From assembly GCA_022478985.1 (NCBI GenBank), contig JAKSZP010000137.1, forward strand, positions 114,806 to 178,805: a stretch of DNA of 64,000 nucleotides, in the 5' to 3' direction. Positions 34,092 to 46,600 of the stretch are shown here, in pieces. Position numbers and translations under genes: made by a program. The DNA comes from Massospora cicadina (lineage: Eukaryota; Entomophthoromycota; Entomophthoromycetes; Entomophthorales; Entomophthoraceae). Each line of letters starts with the position of its first letter. The first letter of the stretch is position 1. A model generated the notes under the pieces. The model was not told the origin of the DNA. It made no database searches and saw only the letters and a program-made list of their open reading frames with translations.

Positions 34092-37000
34092 GGAGTCTCC
34101 ACAATATGGACGTTGAACATCTCTGGACTCAAGGCCTCACCATCCTGAGCTAGGAAACTGAGTTTTTAAAAAATAATTTACCTGTGGACATCCTGGCAAT
34201 TCAAGGAACCAACTGTCCACACGGTGTCAAGGAAATATGAGCAACCATTCTTCTCCCTCCATTTATTTCTGGTCATTGCACTGTGGGGTAATTATACTGC
34301 AACCTGAGTTTTAAATTTTTTTAACGATTATAGCTTGATGGGCGTGTGCTTGTAGTTTCCTTTTCATGGATTGATGAACTGCTAGCTATCATTAATGTTT
34401 ATGCCCTGAACTGTGCGTGGGCTCAACAGGAATCCTCCCGGCCATAACTTCCCTCCCTTTCCTCCTGATCTGTTTGTTATGGGCGACCTGAACTGTTGTA
34501 CAACCCAGCCACAGACTGCTCGCCTTCAACGCTTACCCCCACAGGGGCATGTCAAACTATGCGTTCTAAAAGCCACTTTTAAGCTTTTTGATACTCTTCC
34601 CAAACATGCACCGCTGCTCCCCAACATGTCTAGTCCTCATGTTCACAACATTCAGCTGAGATCTATGTCCCTCATTGAACATATTCTTGCTCATGAAAGT
34701 TTTATACTTGGATTGCACACTTTACAATGACAAAAATTGATTTTCTCTGACCACAGGTTGGTGTCAATTTTTTTCGCTTTGTCAAACCAGTTGCACATTC
34801 GCCAAAGTGGTGAAAACTTCATCCAACTGATATCACGTCGCCCAGGTTTTCCTCATGGGTGGAACCAAAACTTCATCACTGGAATTGCCATACAGTTCTG
34901 TGCGGACCCACTTTCTACCTGGTCAAACTTCAAAGAAAACACCATCCATCAGGCACGCCACCTCTCATAGTGTTGTCAAGGGATGCCTCAGCAGTCATTA
35001 TGCGCACACTTGCAGAAGTGGACCACCTAAAGTCGAATGTCCCTGTAGCAGGCTACAGCCCTGCTTGGGGTCGTAAGTGGGAAGAAGTATCTGCTTGTCT
35101 CAACGCACTGGTAAGAAAACACATGCATTACATTTGTGTTCAGTTCAAGGAAAAATATTACTGCAGGTGACACATGCTCCATCTATTTTTTCGCAAATTC
35201 TTCACACTGCAACAGAGCTTGGCCAGCACACAGGTGAGGTTGCCAGATCACTCCATCGCAGAACTCCAACCAAAGTGGCAGTTGAAGTTGAAACTATTAA
35301 TCCAAATTGTATCAATAGATCCAGTAAAACTGTCTGAAATTGATGAGTTTCTCAATGGTGCACATATCCGCACCCTTTCCCAATACCCATAGTGGACGAA
35401 TTTAATTACTTGAGATGAACACTGGTCTGCCATTTGCAGTGCACCACACATGAGTGCCCAGATCAAGATGGGATTCCATATGAGCTTTATAAGAGATATT
35501 TTAAATATTTCTCCTCTTTGTTGCTTGCCTCAACGAATCAGAGTTTATTGGAAATTCGCCTTCTTCCAGGGGCCAGGAGGCGTACACTATAACGCTGTAT
35601 AAAAAGGGGATAAGCTGGACTTGGCCAGCTGCGCCACATTTCACTTACTAACACAGTTACTAAATGATTTTCTAAAATTATGGCCAAACGCCTAGGGAAG
35701 TTGCCTCTGATGTAATCTCCTCTGAGCAATTAGGTTTTGTATCTAAGTGGTATATATGGGACAACATACAAATTGTAGCCAACATCTGCCAACTTACGGC
35801 TACTGGGGCACTTGTTTCTTTGACCAACAGAAAGCTTATGATAGGGTCAACTGGGATTAACTCAAAGCCTGCCTCCACAAGTTCCACATCCCCCATCAGT
35901 TCATTAATTGAGCGATTTTGCTTACAGAATCCGCTACAATGGCTGTGCATGGCCCTGGCTTCCTCACTGATATAGTTTACCCTCAAAAGCCCTCCATCAA
36001 AGGGAACCTTTAAGACTACTCTTGTACAACTTCATCCTTGACCAACTTTTATGCAATATGAATTCCCACCTTGATGGTGTCCATGTTCAAGACCAAGCAC
36101 CAGTCAGGATGTTGGCGTTTACTGAAGATTGTGTGGTTGGGGTATCTAAAAACCTAGATGCACGCGCACTGGAGGCTATTATCCAGGAATACTCCTGGGT
36201 CACTAACGCCGCACTAACGCCTCCAAAACTAAAATAATTCTCCTCAGCCAGTACCAAGACCGCTGGTCACCAGCACTCTGCAATCTACCTGCTTCAGCAG
36301 CTAGCTTTCAGATTCGCTTGCACTGGCCACCCCATTCCGCCCCATTTGCGCTCCTTTCGTGCCAAGACCCACTGCTGGTCTGGTATGCCATTTGGGGGTG
36401 TGGCTGGAGGTGGTAGTGTACGTCTCATTATTAATGGAGCACCACATGCTTGACAATGTCACAAAACGCATCGCCTCATCAAAGTCACCAGACTACCCTT
36501 CTAGGCTGAATTGTGCTTGTCAACTCTACAACACTGTATAAAGTCTGGTTTGTGGCCCATGCTATCGCCTAATCACCATATTTCTTCACCTCTTTATACG
36601 CCCTCCTACAATGGTGGCTTTGGTTAGGCAGCCCTCCACCAGTGCGCATGTATGTCATAATTTGCCCTCGCCATAGTGGTGGTATGGTCCTGCTCAACTT
36701 TGTGGCCTATGCCGTCAAAGTACTTGGCACCTGGATCGCTGCAGTCACCAACACCACACTCCCAGCCCAACACTGGTCACACGCAGCCCACTTTTATTCT
36801 TCCAGCGCCCTGGACCTCGCAATCCAACCCATCCCTTATTCTCTGCTTAACTATCTTGTCTTTCATACCTCTGCCATGGGCCCACATGGGACATCACCCC
36901 ACTTCAAAAGAATTCTCCTCTCCATGCGGAGCGCTGAGTGGAGAATCAGCAAAAGTAGACACACCACCCAGAGGGGTCGCCTTATCTCTATTTCAAACAA

Positions 37001-37740
37001 GAAGACCATGGACAAGTCGTTTTAAACAACCTGGTCCCTCTAGATCCCCACCTCATTTCACGTGTAGACTACCTTGACATGCTAGAAATCCCATACTCTT
37101 TGCTTACCCAGAATGACATTTGGCGGTACACACACCATCCTCTTTTACAACCCCAAATTCACGCCCTTAAGTTGAGATGCTTGAGAAAAGTGTACCGCAT
37201 GGCTGAGAGGTCCAATGCCTTTCAAACTTCTTGCATTGTATGCTGTCAATATGGGTCATTAGTCCATTGCTTGGAAATTTTCCCGCCATAGGCGATTATG
37301 CGGGATGTTATGCGCCTCTTTTGCCAGAAAAGTAAGCAGGTTTTCAGCCTTTTCAAAAACATCTTTGCCTTTTCCATGACCTCCTTTATTCATCCGTCAC
37401 TCTGCACCTTAATTGTAGCAATCGTGCTATGGATGATCCACACTATTTTCTTGACATTCTTTCTGGCACTAACCCAACCCTCTGTGAAGCCGTGCAACTT
37501 CCATTCTCACATTATGGATCTTTCCAAGCAGGGCTGTTTGGCCACCTGCCATCCAGCCATCCAGCTAACACCGGTGGTGTCATCCTGGTTCTCTGTCTGG
37601 TTCCTCTTGTCGGATCCTTTCCTTCATTTGTGTTCAGTTTTTGCTCAGGCCTCCCCTATCACTCCCCCTCTTCCTTCCACTGATAGTCCCGCTGGCAACA
37701 GAAGGTAGCTACGGTACCTCTGGGGTGCCCTTGTTATTTT
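34086..37740 (+). pseudogene. LINE-2 ORF2, endonuclease-reverse transcriptase (decayed)
   Basis: Endonuclease: INVYAL near 34,390, GDLN-like at about 34,480-34,491, SDHRLVSIFF near 34,748-34,775. RT: KKVC-type finger remnants, QQKAYDRVNWD near 35,825-35,857, NFILDQLLCNM near 36,030-36,060, and FTED near 36,118-36,129, in which one catalytic Asp is Glu. The C-terminal knuckle CIVCCQYGSLVHCLEIFPP (37,236-37,290) keeps C, C and H, but the final Cys is lost. Many stops. Confidence 0.75.
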
Positions 37741-37825
37741 TTGGAGTTTAGTAGTTGAAGTTTATTGGAAGTGTCTGTCCCAAGGTCAGCCTCCTCTAAT
37801 TAAAATTTAGTATTTTAAAATTTTT

Positions 37826-38339
37826 ATCCCACTGAGAAATGGGTGGATGATATGGAGATTATCAGTTCTCAAAAAAATTAAAGAATATAATAGAATAAGA
37901 AGCAATTGCTTTGACGACACTTTTTATTTTATATAAAATTTACCAGTAGGCTTTTTCTGCTCTGCTCTGCTCTACATTTCTTATTAACAATCTTCCCCTT
38001 CAATTGTCCCATCTCACTTATATATCAGTGACTTTGGTCAATAATGCTCCCTTGGCCTAATTTATTTAGTTTCGCCATATTCTCTTTGGCTCTGTCAGAA
38101 AATGGTATGCTTAAATTCCCTATCGCCTTAATTTAAAGTAATCTACTAAGTATTTGGCAAAGGTTGACATCGCCTTATTGCCTTGTTTGGAGGCAATCCA
38201 ATAATAACCCTTTCTGACCCAATATCGCCTCATCCTAAGGCACTCAAATACTCATAACTAGTAATCATGGTCAGCGGATTCTGGCCAATACATCGTAGCT
38301 ATCTAGGGCTTATCATGTAATTATATCAGGATCTTGACA
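37826..38339 (-). repeat. G2 5' LTR, right fragment
   Basis: Continuation of the LTR interrupted at 22,080. It aligns with 16,690-17,181 of the solo LTR (CCCATCTCACTTATATATCAGTG against ATCTCATCTCACTTATATCG; AATATCGCCTCATCCTAAGG; GGGCTTATCATG) and ends CTTGACA at 38,339. Total LTR length when joined is about 580 bp. Confidence 0.8.
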
Positions 38340-38344
38340 ATAGG

Positions 38345-40245
38345 AAATTAGAATTTATTTGAGGCACTCCAACCAGGGGATGGACATTACCAATTCAAAG
38401 CAATAAAGCCCAAAACATACGGGGTGACAAAACAATAGAAACCTACAACCAGGCGAGGGCGAAGTACTGCTTACCCACCATGGAAGAGGGGGAGGGAGGG
38501 TTGGTTTGTTCTTCTTCTGGCGTATCTGTTATGGGAGATGCATATTGATTGTAGAAGCGGAAAAATACTGAGAACAAGGGTGTTGGGGCATCAGCATGGT
38601 GGGGTTGGAGGAGTTTTAAATAACGGTTACTTACCTCAATATCAGCTTGGTAGACACCTAAATTAACACTACAACCTGATTAGTTTAAAGGCGGGAATAT
38701 GGGAGTTGGGCTAACTGGCTATATTTTGCAAGGTAATTTAGAGGTTGGGTTGAATGCTTCTAGTTTTGCAACATGAATGACAGCTTCATCGGCATCTTTA
38801 GACAATTTGGTAATTTACTCCCATGATACTTTGGGGAAATCAGGGGGATGTTAATTGTACTCATCCCTTTATGTAATTGATCTTTTAATTGTATCACTGC
38901 TTTGCAGAGATGGTGGCAATGGGGCAAGGCCACCACTGCTAAGGTAAGCTGGTGGTCACTTTGGAAGTGGATGACATTGGGTTTAAGAGTATAGCGTCTG
39001 GGTGAGAGGGCTTTGTCAAATTCAGAGTTATAAAATTTAGCCCATCTATATTCATCTGACCATGTTAACTGGATTCATCAACCTCATTTATGACAATTTT
39101 ACCTGATTCATCAACCTAATTCAATAGTTCCCAATAATTTTGGTTCATGAGAATAGTGGCTGCATAATTTTGGCGTGTGTTAGTAGGCGATTAGAGGGAT
39201 GCTTGGGTGTGCATGGTGGTCCAATCCTGACTCTGATTGGTCAGGTTGAGCTAGGGTCAGTGAGTGTGGTTGTAGGTTTTAGTGGTTGATTTCCAACATT
39301 TGCCCAGCGTGTGAGAATGTTGGGTGGGAAGCGGCAACAAAGCGCATCATTCAGATGCCGCTGAAAAGGGTTCATAAATAATAACAGGTGAATTGGTATG
39401 AGGACAGGATCTTTTTAGAGTGGTCAAGCTCAAAACAGAGTGGACAGATCTGTCAGCTGCTATTGACATGAGCCCAAAAGAAATTCTCTGGTGCCAAGGT
39501 GATGCGAAATGTGGGGATTTGTTGGGCAATGGCAGAGTATTTGGGATAATGGTGGAAGTGGCTCTAGGGGCATAAAGCCGCTCTGTACCAGAAGGAAAGG
39601 TGAAGACTAGGATGGGCTGAGTGCCATAAGCCAAAATCCCAACATCAACTCATCATACAAAATTTGGGGCGGGAGATACAAAGGGAGGTTGGCAAGTGAC
39701 ACCACCAGTGTGGTGTCATCAGGCAGACGAGTTCAGGTAGTAGGTATGGGGGTATTTTTATAGATTAGAGGAGTCAATGCCGCCTCTGAAGCATCCTCCT
39801 CAGTTTGAAATCCTATTTTAAATAGCCCTTTAAAGGACAGAAATCAATAAAGCCCATTCAGCGAAAAGGAAGTTGTGGCAAGTTTATTTATTGTTTTGTT
39901 GCATATGGAATAAACGCCCAAAGTTGACATGGAGGCAAAATTGGATAGTTGATTTAGGAAGAGTGAGAGGATGGGGATGAGTCAGGTGGATGCGCGCAAG
40001 GTGAAACCCTAAGTCCTATGGAGGGACAAATTGGCCAATAGAGTTTGGCTGAATATTCAAGCACATCCTGATGCGTTTCCATACAAGGCAGAAAACGCTG
40101 GAAGGTGGATGAATGCTGCCCACACTGGAGAATCAGGTGGCAGATCTGAGGACATTGATTGAAAAATGGAAGTAACTAGATGGCGGTGGGTAATTTAGAC
40201 TTTTTGTAAAATATATTCTCAAAAGTGAGTTTGAGCGGAAAGAAG
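38345..40245 (-). mobile_element. HL-3, ORF1-only half-LINE element
   Basis: About 1.9 kb, minus strand, inserted a few bases beyond the end of the G2 LTR. The minus-strand tail reads TGTCCATCCCCTGGTTGGAG then CTCAAATAAATTC, nearly identical to HL-2. The 5' leader near 40,200-40,245 matches HL-2 (TTTGAGCG, TCTCAAAAGTG). A target duplication is not clear. Confidence 0.7.
38470..40155 (-). pseudogene. HL-3 ORF1-like CCHC protein (decayed)
   Basis: Start ATG 40,155 (MSSDLPPDSPVWAA, aligned with MSLAPPPATPVWGS of HL-2). A well-kept stretch at 39,634-39,347 begins MAYGTQPILVFTFPSGTERL, matching MAYGTQPNLIFAIPSGAERL of HL-2. The zinc knuckle near 39,450-39,400 reads QICPLCFELDHSKK and then shifts frame before the last Cys. 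Many stops elsewhere. Confidence 0.7.
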
Positions 40246-41260
40246 AAACGTGTGTCATTTGTACAGGAAGTTTTGCTAAAATTTCCACTTTCATGTAAAA
40301 TAATTTGGTTCTGATGATGGTTTTCTGAATCCTCCAGTGTGTTGTTCTGGAAATGATTGTCAATAATCTAAGATTTAGTTGTGCCTTTAAGGTTAAATCC
40401 AATACTACTGTTATCAGATAAGTAGCTGTCGCATAATCATGTTTCTCCATCATTTAAATCTTAGCAGGTGTCTTGTTCATGAAAATTTGAACAGACTTGA
40501 GTGGTATTTGAATCCAAACCAATTTTGCAACTTGGGTATAGAAGCTCCACCAACCCAGTGAGAATTAAAGACTGACTTATACAATAATATCCTAAATGGG
40601 CGAAAGGAAACTCAACTTCTGGAAGGACCCACTGATTCTACTAACAAAGGCGCCATGTCAGCTGATGAAGATCTTGCATTTCGAGATCCCCAGAATTGGC
40701 CGCCCTGGCAAAAGAGAGTTAGATTCAAAGAAAACTTAAGCCACCTGCCACATCATCAAATAGGTCATCTTACTTTACTCATTCCAAATTATCATTTCAA
40801 GTTCCCCTTAGGTGAACCCTAATATCTCAGCATCCTATAATTATTTTCAAAATTTGATTAATAAAATTATCTTTAGATCTCATAGTTGTTATTAGTGTTT
40901 ATTTTTCCTGTTTATAAAGAAGACCTTACCTGTTCAGACCGAACAGAGTAGCCTCAACTGAGAATTTCCGTTGAGTTATTGCCTTAGGGAACCTTTTCCC
41001 TAAGAGATTCTGCTGGAACCGCGTTCAACTAATAACTGAACAGCCTTTAAAATCCCTGACCTTCAGAGGACGACAAAGTCCTACAAACTGGTAATCCCTG
41101 CCAGGTCCTTCCTAGGCTACTGGTAAAGACTTACTTTCAGTATGAACAACTCCAGCCAAGCAACCCTCCCAATATGGAAGAGAATATGAGTTTAACTCAT
41201 TAGGTCGCTATCAATAACAGAATCTGACGCTACCTCAAACTCTTAAACTTGGGTTCCACA
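40246..41260 (+). other. B1 leader / possible LTR
   Basis: AT-rich and non-coding. It contains an AATAAAATT near 40,860 and TTTATAAAGAAGACC near 40,910. TGGTAATCCCTGCCAGG at 41,090-41,106 begins with TGG and could be a primer site, but it is not supported by a second copy. I see no clear LTR boundary. Confidence 0.35.
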
Positions 41261-41261
41261 C

Positions 41262-41594
41262 AACCATGACCTTAACTATCTCATTTCCTGAACATTTCCA
41301 TCTACCAAGTTCAGGATCCATTGTTGCCCAAACAGTTAAAGAGATTCTAGGCGAAGTTGTACCCCTGGTGGTAGAACTAGGTATTGAAGCTCTACCATTA
41401 AATTTAAAATGCGCCAATTCTATTCCTCCGAATATCTTTTGAGCAGTGATATAGGAGTGAACCATACAGATCTGGACCTCCAGATGTGTCCATCATGTCT
41501 TACACTAACACATGCATTTTCTAGCACTCCACCACATGGAGATGCAGCGACTGCCAGTGTTGACCCACCAGATTCACTCCCAGCACCTGAGTTA
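41262..41594 (+). pseudogene. B1 gag, N-terminal fragment
   Basis: An open stretch beginning near MTLTISFPEHFHLP and reading IVAQTVKEILGEVVPLVVEL then IEALPLNLK. A TGA follows near 41,440. The mariner element interrupts it at the TA dinucleotide 41,595-41,596 and the gene resumes at 47,443. Assignment to gag rests on position ahead of the capsid-like region. Confidence 0.5.
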
Positions 41595-41596
41595 TA

Positions 41597-42131
41597 CACA
41601 GTGTATTCAAAAAGTTCTGGGACTAACGTTTTAAAGACAACTTTACAAATAAATAAACTTTCTTTTATAATAATTTAACATACAACCTCTTCCTCTCTAT
41701 ACATATTTTTATTATTAAAAAAATTGTTAAAAGGTATGCACATAGTTCCTATTTTGTATACCCATGTTTAAACCAGCTGTCACATTCTTCTGAATTGTCT
41801 CTACTTTATTAAAAAGATGAACCTTCAGTGCCACCTTCAGATTATAATTATCCACCCTATTCACCAGATTTGGCTCTGTCTGACTTCTTTCTGTTCTCTA
41901 ATATGAAGGTGGCACTGAAGGTTCATCCTTTTGATAAAGTAGAGACAATTCAGAAGAATGTGACAGCTGGTTTAGACATGGTTATAAAAATAGGAACTAT
42001 GTGCATACCTTTTAAAAATTGTTTTAGCAATATAAATATGTATAGAGAGGGAAAGGTTATATGTTAAATTATGATAAAAAAGAAAGTTTATTTACTTGTA
42101 AAGTTGTGTCTTTAAAATGTTAGTCCCAGAA
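41597..42131. repeat. Long inverted repeat (about 240-bp arms)
   Basis: Left arm 41,597-41,839 and right arm 41,901-42,131. For example GGTATGCACATAGTTCCTAT (41,733 onward) is matched in reverse complement by ATAGGAACTATGTGCATACC (41,990-42,009). Few mismatches by eye. A transcript would form a long hairpin. Confidence 0.85.
41840..42067 (+). pseudogene. Mariner transposase, C-terminal fragment
   Basis: Encodes YNYPPYSPDLALSDFFLFSN, the mariner signature around the third catalytic Asp (YSPDL), followed by a DKVETIQKNV-like tail and stop at 42,065-42,067. The upstream catalytic residues and DNA-binding domain are absent, so it cannot be active. The left arm of the fold-back is an antisense copy of the same region. 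Confidence 0.85.
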
Positions 42132-42224
42132 AACTTTTCTTTCTCGTTGCAAAAATTTTTCAACCCATTCAATTCAAGACTAAATCTAGTTTGATAATCT
42201 CATAGAGGGGATTAGTCTGCGCCC

Positions 42225-43640
42225 ATGTCTGGGAGCAGTTGGGCAAGCAAGGCAAGAGGAGCAGGTGGAAGGCCCGCGGCCTCTAACGTTTGAAAACGCC
42301 CCCGGAGAATCTGGCGGAATAGAAAAAAATCTAAAAAAACTGGTGGTCACAATTTCCCCGGAGATACTCGCGTGGCAAGCACAATGCAACCAGTACACCA
42401 ACATGCCACATTCCCAGCCACTTTTGTCGGTGGAATTCAGAGTCCGTGTGTATCTGGACATCCAAAAAATGGCCCTATGGGAAAAATTATGTGAAGATGT
42501 ACACAAAATCTTCCTGACCGCGGTGTACATTGCACCTCACTCCATATCATGTGGTTGGCTGGACCTAGGTTTTGAAAGCAAAATAGCAGCAGATGAGGCT
42601 GCAGCGGTGCGCATAGTGGTCGACCTCCCCGAAGGGCAATGGGTCGTCAAAACTAAACGCACCAGATGGACAAAATCAAACCAAATTTTCCTCACGTTTG
42701 ACTTTTTTCCTACTATGGTAAAACGTGACATTTTGGAGCAACACCTGAAAGATGGTCTCGCCATATACTGTGAAATACAATCTTTTGAAATGCAACATTT
42801 CACGCTGATGCCACACCTGTGCACTGGTGAAGCCATCGCAGTTCTGACCCCAACTGAGGAGATCGCGAAGGACCTAACTCAGATCCCGCACTCCACCTTT
42901 ATTGACATCACAGGGCACACCACCCACCCATTCTGGGTAACCGTGGACAGCGCGCCCCCCATTTGCACCCACTAAGATGCGTTCAGCCATAAGGCACACA
43001 CATGCCCCATCAAAGAGGGCGTCACATTCCAAGAGCACCCCTCAGCGGCCATGGCCAGTGGAGAGGTGCACTACGAACCAACTACAAGCACCAAGGAGGC
43101 TTTCCCGTGGGGAGCACAAGGCTGCTACCTATTGGTAAAGCCCATCTCCCCGCAGGAGTGGAAGAAGGCCAAGCAGGACCATAGGACCATGGCCAAGGAA
43201 GCGGCCAAGGCCACCACAACCATCCCACACTCACAACGCCAGGAGAACATGGAGACCTTCGCAGCAGAAGCAACTCAGGAATCCATCACCCAATCAGATT
43301 GGGAGGCCCATGCTGAATGAGCCACTCAATCTGAGGATCTGATGGGAGATTTGATCTCGCCCAATCGCTGCACCCAAGCCCCAGTCAAAACCGACTTGGG
43401 ACCTATCCCAACCAAAAAAAATTTTTTGCCTTACTCAACGGTGCACCAAACTTATCCGCACCACAAAAAATTCGTCCGACGTCGGGAAAATAAAAAGCGA
43501 AGGCCAAAGCCAACGCGACTCTTTCCGCAAAAATTAACAAAAACCCCAATAGCGTTGCTTCTTATACCCGCGCTGCTGTGAAAGCCTGTGGGGACCTGGA
43601 GGAGGCTGGTGGGCCTGGGGGCCCACCCCCTCACACCTAA
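42225..43640 (+). pseudogene. LINE-4 ORF1, CCHC RNA-binding protein (decayed)
   Basis: Starts MSGSSWASKARGAGG at ATG 42,225. A shift near 42,285 leads into a frame open from 42,265 to a TAA near 42,973-42,975, which replaces the second Cys of the zinc knuckle (CTH-stop). This copy preserves the family frame VTISPEILAWQ and VRVYLDIQKMALWEK that is shifted in LINE-3. A further open stretch from 43,051 has ATSTKEAFPWGAQGCYLLV-like sequence. Ends TAA 43,638-43,640. Confidence 0.75.
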
Positions 43641-43654
43641 GGTGCAATGGGGGA
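43626..43654 (+). promoter_or_regulatory. ORF1/ORF2 junction hairpin, LINE-4
   Basis: Same layout as in LINE-3: TCACACC, TAA loop (43,638-43,640), GGTGCAA, then a run of G opposite a run of C. Two of the inner pairs are mismatched (A-C and C-A), so this copy is the weakest of the four. ORF2 ATG is at 43,647-43,649. Confidence 0.6.
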
Positions 43655-46600
43655 AACCTTCACTCTAGGGACACTGAATATCGCCAGACTCAAGGCCTCC
43701 CCAAATCAGGCTAGGAAACTGAGCTTTTTACAAAACAATTTACCCATGGATATCCTGGCCATCCAGGAGTCCCACTGTCCACGAGGTTCTGAGGAAGCTT
43801 GGAAAACAATGCTCCTACCATCCCTATCCTTTTGGTCAAAGCACTGTGGGGTGCTAATTTGGAAAAACAATTTTTTCAAAATTTACATCTTCAGAAACAT
43901 TCCTAAAGGGCTGAGTGCTTGTTGTCACCTTCTCATGGGCCGATGTTGCACACACAATCATCAACATTTATGCCCCAAACGGTGCACATGAGCATCGGGA
44001 ATTTTTCTCGTTGGTCAAATCCCTCCCACTACCCCCCAATTCTTTCCTAATTGGTGACATGAACTGTTGGCTAACCTCACCAATGGACCGGTGGCCGCCC
44101 TCACCCCACGCCCCACAGGGTCACGTAGAACTACGCGTTCTAAATGCCACCCTTGGGTTAATGGATGCACTGCTGCGAAATGCCCTGCTGCTCAAAAACA
44201 TGACGTGTCCCCACGTCCACAACGGCCAATTAAGGTCCATGACCTGCATTGACCTTATTCTAGTGCCGGCAAAATTCCAACCCCACATCTCCCACTTCAA
44301 AGCAATGAAAATGGAATTCTCCGACCACTGACTGGTCTCGATAACATACCACTTACTGTCACAGCTGGAAAGGCCCCACATTGGTGCAAAATCTGCCCCC
44401 AGAGCTCGCGTCGCCAGGATTTTCCATGTGGGTGGAAGAGATAACTTTGGCAAAATCATTTGTTGTACCATTTTGCACGGACCCCTTTTCCACATGGGCA
44501 ACTTTCAAAGAAGACACCATCCATCACTATCGCCATCTCTCATCCAGACGCTCATGTTCACATCGGTGGTTATATCGCGCGCGCTGGTGGAATTGGCCCA
44601 CTTGGAGTCCAACATTCCAGCCTCAGGATATAGCCCTGCATGGGGCCAGAAGTGGGCGGAGGCAGCCGCCCACCTCAACGCACTTGAAAGGCAACACAAA
44701 CATCGGGTTTGTGTCCAATACAGGGCCACACGCATCACTAAAGGCGACAAGTGCACCGCATACTTCTTAAAAAAAATTTTGCACCACGCCAGAGCGTGGC
44801 CTGCACACAGGTGCGAAGATCGGATAATTCTATTGTGGACACACCTGGCTGAAGTGGCAATCGAAACACAAAGATATTACTCCAAGTTATACTGAGCTGA
44901 ACCAATTCAGCCAGCTGAAATGGCGGAATTTCTCGACAGAGCTCATATCCGCACCATTTTCCAATACCTGGAAATAATGAATTTAATTACTCCAAACGAA
45001 TTATGGACTACCATTCATGGTGCGCCAAACCAAAAATGCCCAGGCCCAGATGGCATTCCATATGAGTTCTACAAAAAATATTTTAAATATATATCCCCAT
45101 TGCTGCTAGCCTCACTCACCAAAGCCTGTTGGAAACGCGCCTCATACCAGGAGGACATGAGGCCTTTACAGTCACACTCTTCAAGAAAGGGGATAGCTAG
45201 ATTTAGCCAACTGGCGCCCCATTTCTCTAACAAACACAGACACCAAATTTTAACAAAAATCATGGCTAACCATTTATGGGACTGTAGCATCTGCCACCAT
45301 CTCCCCAGAACAATTTGGTTTTATCCCCAGAAAGTCGATTTGGGATAACGTGCACTCTGTGGCTAATGTGTGTCAGTCCACAGCCTGTGGGGCACTTGTA
45401 TTCTTGGACCAACAAAAGGCCTATGATAGAGTAAACTGGGAATACCTTAGGGCCTGCCTCCAACAAATCCGCCTACCCCCCGCTTCATTAACTGGGTGAT
45501 GCTGCTCACGGAATCTGCAACAATGGCAGTGCGCGGCCCAGGTTTCTTAGTAGTCCGCCCTAAAAGGGGCCTGCGACAAGGGGACCCCCTCAGCCCACTC
45601 TTATACAACTTCAGCCTTGACCCACTACTGCGAAATGTGATTGCCCAACTCACTGGGGTCCATGTGCCAGGCCAAACCCCAGTCAAGATTATGGCATTTG
45701 CAGATGATTATGTGCGGGGGTTTCTAATAACAAAGATGCACGCGCGCTTGAAGCCCTCATCCAGAAATATTCCTGGGTAAGCAACGCGGCACTGAACGCC
45801 TCCAAAACCAAAATCATCCTTGGTCGGTTTCAGAACTGCTGGGCCCCAGCAAGTAGTTCCCAACCCGGCCCATCTGCTCGCCCACGTCCACGCCTTACTA
45901 ACTCAAAACACATCGCTCCACTGGTGCTCCCCTTTGTGCCACGACCTACCATAGGACCGGTACGCCATCTGGGCGTGTGGTTGGAGGCAGGTGGATACGC
46001 GTCAGCAGTAATAAGGTGCCATATACTGGACAACGTGACGAAGCGAATCGCCTCTCTCAGAGCCCACCCTACTACCCTCACTGGCAGTGTTGTTCTTGCC
46101 AACTCTATGCTCCTATCCAAAGTCTGGTTCGGAGCCCACGCCATCCCCTTCTCCCCAAGCTTCTTCAAATCCCTGTATGCTTTGCTACAAGGTTGGCTTT
46201 GGTCAGGCCGCCCTCCACCAGTATGGCTAGAGGTCATGTTTGGCCCTCATCATCATGGTGGCATGGGCCTACTTGACTTCAAAGCCCATGCCGCCAAGAT
46301 CCTTGGCACCTGGATTGCGGCCGTCACTGCTCCTACACTCCCATCCCAACAATGGTCCCGCGCGGCCCACTCCAACTTCTCCCGAGCCTTGGGCCTCAAC
46401 AATCCATCAAACCCCCACTCCCTGATGAAATACCTCGCATCACACAAATCAGCCACAGGTCCTCATGGGACCAAAACCCACTGCAAACGAATCCTACTCT
46501 CCATGCGAAGCGCAGAGTGGAGAATTTGTATTAGTGGACATATAACCCGAAGAGGCCGCCCCTCTCCTCAGTTCACACAAGAGGTACAGGGGCTGCCCAT

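Larger units (their letters stand above)
27324..37825 (+). mobile_element. LINE-2, old full-length LINE split by LINE-3
   Basis: 5' part 27,324-27,703 and remainder 32,988-37,825, together about 5.2 kb. The split is inside ORF1: the text before the break (GTACATAAGTCCTTACCA) and after it aligns continuously with LINE-3 ORF1 at 28,060-28,100. It is flanked by ATCCCACTGAGGA (27,311-27,323) and ATCCCACTGAGAA (37,826-37,838). It ends TCTGTCCCAAGGTCAGCC and an AT-rich tail. Confidence 0.85.
8950..38339 (-). mobile_element. G2, old Ty3/gypsy element disrupted by G3 and three LINEs
   Basis: Pieces in minus-strand order: 5' LTR (38,339-37,826 plus 22,080-22,012), primer site (22,010-21,993), leader and gag start (21,992-21,304), G3 inserted, gag end with zinc knuckle (12,262-11,183), protease (10,945-10,745), RT (10,060-9,278) and RNase H (9,300-8,980). 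Integrase and 3' LTR are not found. Without insertions the traced parts total only about 4.5 kb. It is the oldest layer of the central region. Every gene is broken. Confidence 0.7.
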
